A stretch of 64,000 bases of DNA, from contig NZ_WTYM01000058.1 in the NCBI RefSeq assembly GCF_009827435.1, positions 62,001 to 126,000 of the forward strand, in the 5' to 3' direction. A program made the position numbers and the translations under genes. This document shows, piece after piece, positions 59,611-64,000 of the stretch; the first letter of the stretch is position 1; every line of letters starts with the position of its first letter. This DNA comes from Croceibacterium salegens (GTDB lineage: Bacteria > Pseudomonadota > Alphaproteobacteria > Sphingomonadales > Sphingomonadaceae). The notes below the pieces were generated by a model. The model ran no database searches. It was not told the DNA's origin and saw only the letters and a list, made by a program, of their open reading frames with translations.

Positions 59611-60620
59611 AGCGCGCAGCAATTCCTCTTGCGCCAGACGAGGTAGCCCATGTCCTCGCCGATGGCGGGAATGACCTGTCCGGGTTCCTGGAGCGTGGTG
59701 GAGGCACCGATCGGCGGGCAGGCGTAGCGGCCCGAAGTCGCCGGATTGGGGTTGGTCATCTGGAAGCGGTATTGCTGCTTCCTCATCACCGGCATGAGGT
59801 ATTTGCCGCAAAGCCCGGCGCTGCCCATCGTCCCCCAGGAGACGAGTTCGCGGTGGAGCTTGTAGGCAAAGCGCGAGAGCACGAGACGCGAAGCCTGGAC
59901 ATGGCCGATCGAGGCCGAGACATTGCCGTTCATCGGGTACATCGAGCCCTGGCAACCGGCGCACCAGAACATCTCGTCGAGCGGTAGGTTGCCGGTCGAA
60001 GCGGCACAATCGGCGGCGCAAGCGGCCAAGGCCAACGGGTTGGCGAAGAGCACGGCTTCGGGATTGATGATCGCGGTGAGTTCGGAATCCTGCCATAGCG
60101 GATCGATCTCGGAGATGTAGAGAATGTCGATCGAGCCCGGTTCCAGGCAGAGAAAATCGGCGACGATCTCCATCCAGTAGATCAGTGGATAGGCATACCA
60201 GTGGACGTGCCAGCTCGAATAATACTGGTTCGCCCCGCCGATGGCCGAGGGGCCCGAGATCGAGCGGAAACCGATATCGAAGCCGGGATCGAGCTTGGTG
60301 CCGCCGAGATTGACGAAGCACCAGGGCTTCATGCTGACATCGGCGAGGCGGACAGGCTCCCAGAAGCCCATGGCAATGCCCGGGCGGATACCGCACAGGC
60401 ACAAGGGCAGGTCGGGATTGTCGGGATCGGGTCGGCTCGAGGGCCAGATATCGAGCGCACCGATCGAGATCGGGAAGAGGCAGGACCAGCAGATATCGGT
60501 GATCGGGTTGACGAAACTGCCAGTGCATTTGCCCGGCTCGCCGCCCGCTGCCGCAGGCGCAGCGAGGGTTAGCGATAGTGCTGCGAGCGCACCGGCAAGG
60601 AGATTGCGCAAGGTGCTCAT
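59607..60620 (-). CDS. traU: Conjugal transfer protein TraU
   Basis: A 337-residue exported protein of TraU type: signal peptide (MSTLRNLLAGALAALSLTLAAPAAAGG), then CTGSFVNPITDICWSCLFPISIGAL and further paired cysteines (LCLCGIRPGIAMGFWEP; CAACADCAAS; CAGCQGSMYP). TraU is needed for DNA transfer and pilus assembly and sits in the periplasm. It overlaps traW and trbC by 4 bp each. Confidence 0.94.
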   Translation of the reverse strand: MSTLRNLLAGALAALSLTLAAPAAAGGEPGKCTGSFVNPITDICWSCLFPISIGALDIWPSSRPDPDNPDLPLCLCGIRPGIAMGFWEPVRLADVSMKPWCFVNLGGTKLDPGFDIGFRSISGPSAIGGANQYYSSWHVHWYAYPLIYWMEIVADFLCLEPGSIDILYISEIDPLWQDSELTAIINPEAVLFANPLALAACAADCAASTGNLPLDEMFWCAGCQGSMYPMNGNVSASIGHVQASRLVLSRFAYKLHRELVSWGTMGSAGLCGKYLMPVMRKQQYRFQMTNPNPATSGRYACPPIGASTTLQEPGQVIPAIGEDMGYLVWRKRNCCAL

Positions 60621-61252
60621 CGGCCTGCCTCCGCCGTGGCGGGCAGCGCGATCTCGCTGACTTCAAGCTGGCGGCCCTGCTGGCGCACGCGCGCAGGGAC
60701 GGCCGTGATACCAAATCGCGAGGTCAGCGTGCCCTGCTGGTCGAAATAGAAGCGCCGCTGGCGCGTGCGCATCAGCTGCAATGGCGCGCCATTCACAAGG
60801 ATCAGCTTGGGCTGGCCTTGCTGACGCAGCGCCCAGGCGAGTTGCTCGGCATCATCGCCATTGAGGAAGAGAAGATCGGCGCGCAAGGACACACTGTCGA
60901 GCGGATTAACGCGTGTCCCGGCGGCATGGATGAGTTCGCCGCGTGCCCCCCTGATATCCTGCTGCAGCGCGATGGTCGGATCGAAGGTCCACGAGCGGCT
61001 TTCGCTGGCACGCGCAATCCCGGCAACGGGCGCGGGGCGTTCGACCCGCGCGAGCGTGCGGCGCTTCAGTTCCTCGTTGATCCGCGCGGTCTCGCCGGAT
61101 GCTTCCATCGCCACAAGGCGCGACTGGATCTGTTCGAGCAGGTCGCGCTCCACCACCGGGAAGACCGTGCCGCGCTGACCGTAGTCGCGGGCATGCGCCG
61201 TTGCGGGCAAGGCGAGTGCAAGGGCGAGAATGAGAAGGGCGCGGCGCATCAC
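60617..61252 (-). CDS. traW: Conjugal transfer protein TraW
   Basis: A 211-residue exported protein of TraW type. A signal peptide (MMRRALLILALALALPATAHA) is followed by RDYGQRGTVFPVVERDLLEQI and a conserved C-terminal part (FDPTIALQQDIRGARGELIHAAGTRVNPLD; LLFLNGDDAEQ; FYFDQQGTLTSRFGITAVPARV). It works with TrbC and TraF in the periplasm. It overlaps the S26 peptidase gene by 4 bp. Confidence 0.93.
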   Translation of the reverse strand: MMRRALLILALALALPATAHARDYGQRGTVFPVVERDLLEQIQSRLVAMEASGETARINEELKRRTLARVERPAPVAGIARASESRSWTFDPTIALQQDIRGARGELIHAAGTRVNPLDSVSLRADLLFLNGDDAEQLAWALRQQGQPKLILVNGAPLQLMRTRQRRFYFDQQGTLTSRFGITAVPARVRQQGRQLEVSEIALPATAEAGR

Positions 61253-61755
61253 AGGATCGCCTTTCCGCTGCCGAGGATCTGGCCCCGGCAGACAAAGCCG
61301 ATCTCGGCATACCGGCTGTCAAAGCCGCGCGGATGTTCGGTCCCGACATAGAAGCAGTTGTCCGGCACCGGTCCGTCAGGGCCGCGCGTCAGCGTGATGC
61401 CCAGCCGGGTCCGGGCTAGCCGCGTGGCGACCTGCTTCCCGTTGACGAAGACCTCCATGCCCTCATGGCTCACCACATCGCCGGGCAGGCCGAGCACCTT
61501 TTTCCCGAACATCTGCGGATCCTCCCCGAAATGCTTCGCCACGAGCGCGCTTGCGGGCGGCTTGAAGAAAATGAGGCTGCCGCGCTCGATCGGCGCTGCC
61601 TTGTCGAGCCAGAAGGCCCAGTTGGGGAGGCTCGGACTGGCATTTATGAGGAAGGCGTGGCTCTTGCTGAAAGCGTCGATCGGGGCCCAGGCGAGCGGGA
61701 GCGCGACGAGGCCGCATAGCAGGGCGACGCGCTTCCAGTTGAAAAGGCGGCTCAT
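61249..61755 (-). CDS. S26 signal-peptidase-like conjugal protein
   Basis: A 168-residue S26-family peptidase with one N-terminal membrane helix (ALLCGLVALPLAWAPIDAF), a Ser-containing NASPSLPNWAFWLDK and KKVLGLPGDVVSHEG with the catalytic Lys, then GTEHPRGFDSRYAEIGFV. It resembles RP4 TraF and type I signal peptidases. In this position it could mature pilin or another tra product. It overlaps traW and trbI by 4 bp. RP4-type TraF is named alike but is not the F TraF above. Confidence 0.87.
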   Translation of the reverse strand: MSRLFNWKRVALLCGLVALPLAWAPIDAFSKSHAFLINASPSLPNWAFWLDKAAPIERGSLIFFKPPASALVAKHFGEDPQMFGKKVLGLPGDVVSHEGMEVFVNGKQVATRLARTRLGITLTRGPDGPVPDNCFYVGTEHPRGFDSRYAEIGFVCRGQILGSGKAIL

Positions 61756-62129
61756 GGCTGCGCCTCCGCTTCGAGCCTTGCGGCGATGCGGGCTTCGAGT
61801 TCGGGTGTTGCGTCTTCGGCAGCGCCGGCAAGCACGGCTTCGGCGACCAGCACCACGCGCCCGTCTTTCCCCATATCGGCGACCGCCAGCTCGGCAGCCT
61901 GCAGGTAGGCGAGGCTTGCTGCCTGCACGGTGGAGGGATCGGCATCGGCGCGTGCTGCCTCGTCGATGAAGTGGCCGATCGTCTCGGCAAGGCGGACGGT
62001 GACGATCCGGGGCGGCTCATCCACGAGCACCGCGCGGGTGATCCAGCCCGCCCAAAGCAGCACGGCTGCAATTGCGAGCGTGGCCGCGATCTTCAAGGCC
62101 AGCGGGCGCGCGAAAGCTTGATCAGTCAT
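61752..62129 (-). CDS. trbI: Conjugal transfer protein TrbI (F-type)
   Basis: A 125-residue protein with one N-terminal membrane helix (LALKIAATLAIAAVLLWAGWITRAVLV) and a periplasmic helical domain (PRIVTVRLAETIGHFIDEA; VQAASLAYLQAAELAVADMG). It fits F TrbI, which affects pilus outgrowth and retraction. The ATG at 62129 overlaps the upstream gene by 8 bp. The longer reading is a shadow. Confidence 0.82.
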   Translation of the reverse strand: MTDQAFARPLALKIAATLAIAAVLLWAGWITRAVLVDEPPRIVTVRLAETIGHFIDEAARADADPSTVQAASLAYLQAAELAVADMGKDGRVVLVAEAVLAGAAEDATPELEARIAARLEAEAQP

Positions 62130-62508
62130 GCGGCATCTCCCGTTCGAGCTTTGTGCAAAGACGCCGGATGAAGGCTGGCAGGCGCAGCAGGGTGAACCCG
62201 CCGGCGAGGACCAGGAACCCCACTTGCAGGTCGCGGCTGAAGGAGATGCGCGCAGGTCCCTCTGCGCTGGCATAGTGATCGGCGAGATTGCCGAGCTGGG
62301 CGAACAGCAGCCCCAAATCCCATCCGGCGAGGAACAGGAAGACGAACAGCGGCAGGCCGAGCACGGTGAGCAGCGTGCTTGCAGCAAAACCCGTCGCCTC
62401 GATCAGCACCAGGCAGGTGCCTTGGATCATGGGCCAGAGCGCGATCCTGGGCTTCGGAAATTTACCGTGCTCGATCCGGTCGAGCATGGTTTCGACATGC
62501 ATGCACAT
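62122..62508 (-). CDS. Membrane protein between traC and trbI
   Basis: A 128-residue membrane protein with about three hydrophobic segments (GTCLVLIEATGFAASTLLTVLG; LPLFVFLFLAGWDLGLLF; LQVGFLVLAGGFTLLRLPAF). It has no relation that I can name among F tra genes. The start ATG at 62508 overlaps the traC stop as TGATG. Its place in the operon suggests a pilus or channel assembly role. Confidence 0.75.
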   Translation of the reverse strand: MCMHVETMLDRIEHGKFPKPRIALWPMIQGTCLVLIEATGFAASTLLTVLGLPLFVFLFLAGWDLGLLFAQLGNLADHYASAEGPARISFSRDLQVGFLVLAGGFTLLRLPAFIRRLCTKLEREMPHD

Positions 62509-64000
62509 CACGCGTCTCCCCCAAGAACGTCAGGGCGGCCAGCGACGAGCGCGATGGCCTTGTCGAGCGGCATTCCGTTTTCGACATGGCCATGGATCGC
62601 GGCGTAGGTATCGGGATCGGAGGAGAAGATCGTCGCCGAGAGCGGGTCGAGCACGAGCCGTCCGACGGCCTCGACATCGGGTCCCTTGATATAGAGCTCG
62701 CTATATTCACTGCCCGATCGCTTGAGGCTGCGGATCAGCGTCTCGGTGCGGTCGTCCATGTCGAGCCGCGCTTCCTTGCGGAAATCGGCGATGGTCTCAG
62801 GCTTCTGCTGGAGCACCAGCATCCAGTCGCTGTTCTCGAGCGCGGCGCGTGCGCCGTCGGACTTGTAGTAGTCGTTGAGGGACTGGGTGGCGGTCGCGAG
62901 CGCGCCGCCATATTTGCGCGCGGTGCGGGCATAGGTCTCGACGAATTCGCCCATCGAACCGCCCTTGAGCATGGCCCAGGCCTCGTCGATCAGCAGCAGC
63001 TTCTTGGTGCTACGCGAGCTCCGCGTCATCGCTTGGCCAGTCATGAACATGATCGCCGATAGGACCACGCTCCTCAATTCCTCGCGTGACGCGAGATCAC
63101 TCATCTCGAAGACGGTGAAATCATCGTCGAATGCGAAACTCGCCTTGCCGGAGAAGAACCCGGCATAGCTCCCGCCGCGGCAGAAGGGCGCGATGGCGAG
63201 CGCGAGCTCCTTGCCGGTCTCATTCTCGCCTTCGTGCAAGGCATGGGCGACATCGTCGATCGATCCGCCACTGCCGAGGCTTGCCCAGACTTGCGAAATG
63301 GCCTTGTCGATGAGGCCGCGTTCGGTGTCCGAAGGCGCAGTGCTCGGCCGCGCCATCTGCCCGACGATCGCTTTCACCATGGCAAAGCAATCGAGCCGGT
63401 AATCCTCGTCGATCTCGGCGCGGGCATCGTCGATCAGCGAGAAGGGATTCAATGAAAACCCCGAGGCAAGCGTGAATTCGACGAAGCGTCCGCCCTGGAG
63501 CTTGACCGAATGCTCGAAACTGCGGCCGTCATCGATCACCACGACCTTGGCACCCGCACCGCGCAGGGCGGCGCAGAGCTCCTGCAGCAGCACCGATTTG
63601 CCCGAACCCGACTTGCCGCAGATCGCGATATTGTGGTTGCCCGCGCCATTCTCGAAGGGCGACCAGAAGAAGGGCTGGCCGCGCCGTCCAACCAGCAGCA
63701 GGTGAGGGACGGGGCCGCCCAGGTACTCGCCCTGCATCGGGGCGATATTGGCGGCCGTGGTCGAGAGCATGGTGCGAAGGCGCTTCAAGCGCGTCATGTC
63801 GGCGGCGAGCCCGTCGGCAAGGCTGAGCGGGAAGGCGGCAACGAGGCCCTGCAATTGCAGGAAGCGTTCGTCGGCGAGATCCCAGCCTGCCGCCTTGTAG
63901 ATGGCTTTCACCACGCGCTCGTGCGCATCGCCTTCGCCGAGCGGCGAATAGGTGGTGAGCCCGTAGAAAAGCTTCACCAGTTTCTTGCCTTCCTGCAGCT
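62508..64000 (-). CDS. traC: Type IV secretion ATPase TraC (C-terminal part, cut by window edge)
   Basis: The last 497 codons or so of an F-type TraC/VirB4 ATPase; the frame stays open to the right edge, so the start lies outside. Walker A GKSGSGKS (in AICGKSGSGKSVLLQEL) and Walker B LLLIDEAWAMLKGGSMGEFV are present, with ATATQSLNDYYKS after them. TraC powers pilus assembly at the inner membrane. The GTG near 63,977 is not the true start, as family members are about 800-850 residues long and the frame continues. Confidence 0.93.
   Translation of the reverse strand, partial: LQEGKKLVKLFYGLTTYSPLGEGDAHERVVKAIYKAAGWDLADERFLQLQGLVAAFPLSLADGLAADMTRLKRLRTMLSTTAANIAPMQGEYLGGPVPHLLLVGRRGQPFFWSPFENGAGNHNIAICGKSGSGKSVLLQELCAALRGAGAKVVVIDDGRSFEHSVKLQGGRFVEFTLASGFSLNPFSLIDDARAEIDEDYRLDCFAMVKAIVGQMARPSTAPSDTERGLIDKAISQVWASLGSGGSIDDVAHALHEGENETGKELALAIAPFCRGGSYAGFFSGKASFAFDDDFTVFEMSDLASREELRSVVLSAIMFMTGQAMTRSSRSTKKLLLIDEAWAMLKGGSMGEFVETYARTARKYGGALATATQSLNDYYKSDGARAALENSDWMLVLQQKPETIADFRKEARLDMDDRTETLIRSLKRSGSEYSELYIKGPDVEAVGRLVLDPLSATIFSSDPDTYAAIHGHVENGMPLDKAIALVAGRPDVLGGDA

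Larger units (their letters stand above)
13783..64000. mobile_element. Integrative and conjugative element (incomplete, right end outside window)
   Basis: Everything from the tRNA fragment rightward reads as one conjugative element: tyrosine recombinase, antirestriction and ssDNA proteins, MobF relaxase, TraD, and an F-type type IV secretion operon. Cargo sits at 23.5-27.2 kb (iron uptake) and 38.6-51.9 kb (defence-like genes). The left boundary is the tRNA-Val fragment. The right boundary, the rest of the secretion operon and the intact tRNA are not in the window. A plasmid integrated by the same recombinase cannot be excluded. Confidence 0.88.

Noticed and set aside
1-64000. CRISPR arrays, rRNA genes and insertion sequences
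   Set aside because: No regularly spaced repeats of suitable length, no rRNA sequence and no transposase gene were seen.

Overview
The window looks like a high-GC alphaproteobacterial chromosome of the Sphingomonadales, most likely the Erythrobacteraceae. This rests on gene content, GTG/ATG start usage, GTTC-N7-GTTC type SOS boxes and several small protein families that I know mainly from sphingomonads. It has two parts. Positions 1 to about 13,735 are ordinary chromosome. From about 13,783 to the right edge runs an incomplete integrative and conjugative element (ICE), inserted in a tRNA-Val gene.

Chromosomal part (almost all minus strand): the start of zwf (cut by the window edge), a transglutaminase-like protein, a YjbQ-family protein, an NTP/NDP-exchange-type transporter, an exported aldo/keto reductase, a small lipoprotein, a TIR-membrane-TPR protein immediately downstream of a CHAT-protease lipoprotein, rimO, a DUF1761 membrane protein (plus strand), a TrkA-N potassium channel, then a LysM/M23 peptidase, surE and serS in one overlapping run.

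ICE left end (13.7-32.3 kb): a 3' fragment of tRNA-Val(CAC) as attachment site, a tyrosine recombinase, a decayed small gene, a VirB1-like lytic transglycosylase, a toprim primase-like protein, a methyltransferase/strawberry-notch helicase fusion, a ParB-like protein, an iron-uptake cargo pair (TonB receptor and PepSY protein), ArdC antirestriction protein, a DUF2493 protein, SSB and several small conserved proteins. Several of these genes carry leaders in which a hairpin can pair with the ribosome-binding site.

Transfer functions: a 680-bp gene-free region with inverted repeats (possible oriT), a small accessory DNA-binding protein, TraD coupling protein and a MobF (TrwC/TraI-type) relaxase-helicase occupy 32.2-38.5 kb. 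An F-type type IV secretion operon runs on the minus strand from traC (cut by the right edge) through a membrane protein, trbI, an S26 peptidase, traW, traU, trbC, traN, traF and traH to traG (52.2-64.0 kb).

Between traI and traG (38.6-52.2 kb) lies a lower-GC cargo region that reads as a defence island. It holds an operon of a metallo-beta-lactamase-fold protein, an E2-E1-JAB ubiquitin-conjugation-like triple fusion and a four-helix membrane protein, with a divergent WYL regulator of CapW/BrxR type. Next come a DUF2235 hydrolase with membrane segments, an HNH-like zinc protein and an AbiEi/AbiEii operon overlapping a VRR-NUC nuclease gene under two matching palindromic operators. An S24 (LexA/CI-like) repressor beside an SOS-type box and a staphylococcal-nuclease-like operon complete the region. 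The most interesting candidates are the MBL/E2-E1-JAB/membrane/WYL cassette, the AbiE-VRR-NUC operon, and the family of RBS-sequestering leaders upstream of ICE genes.
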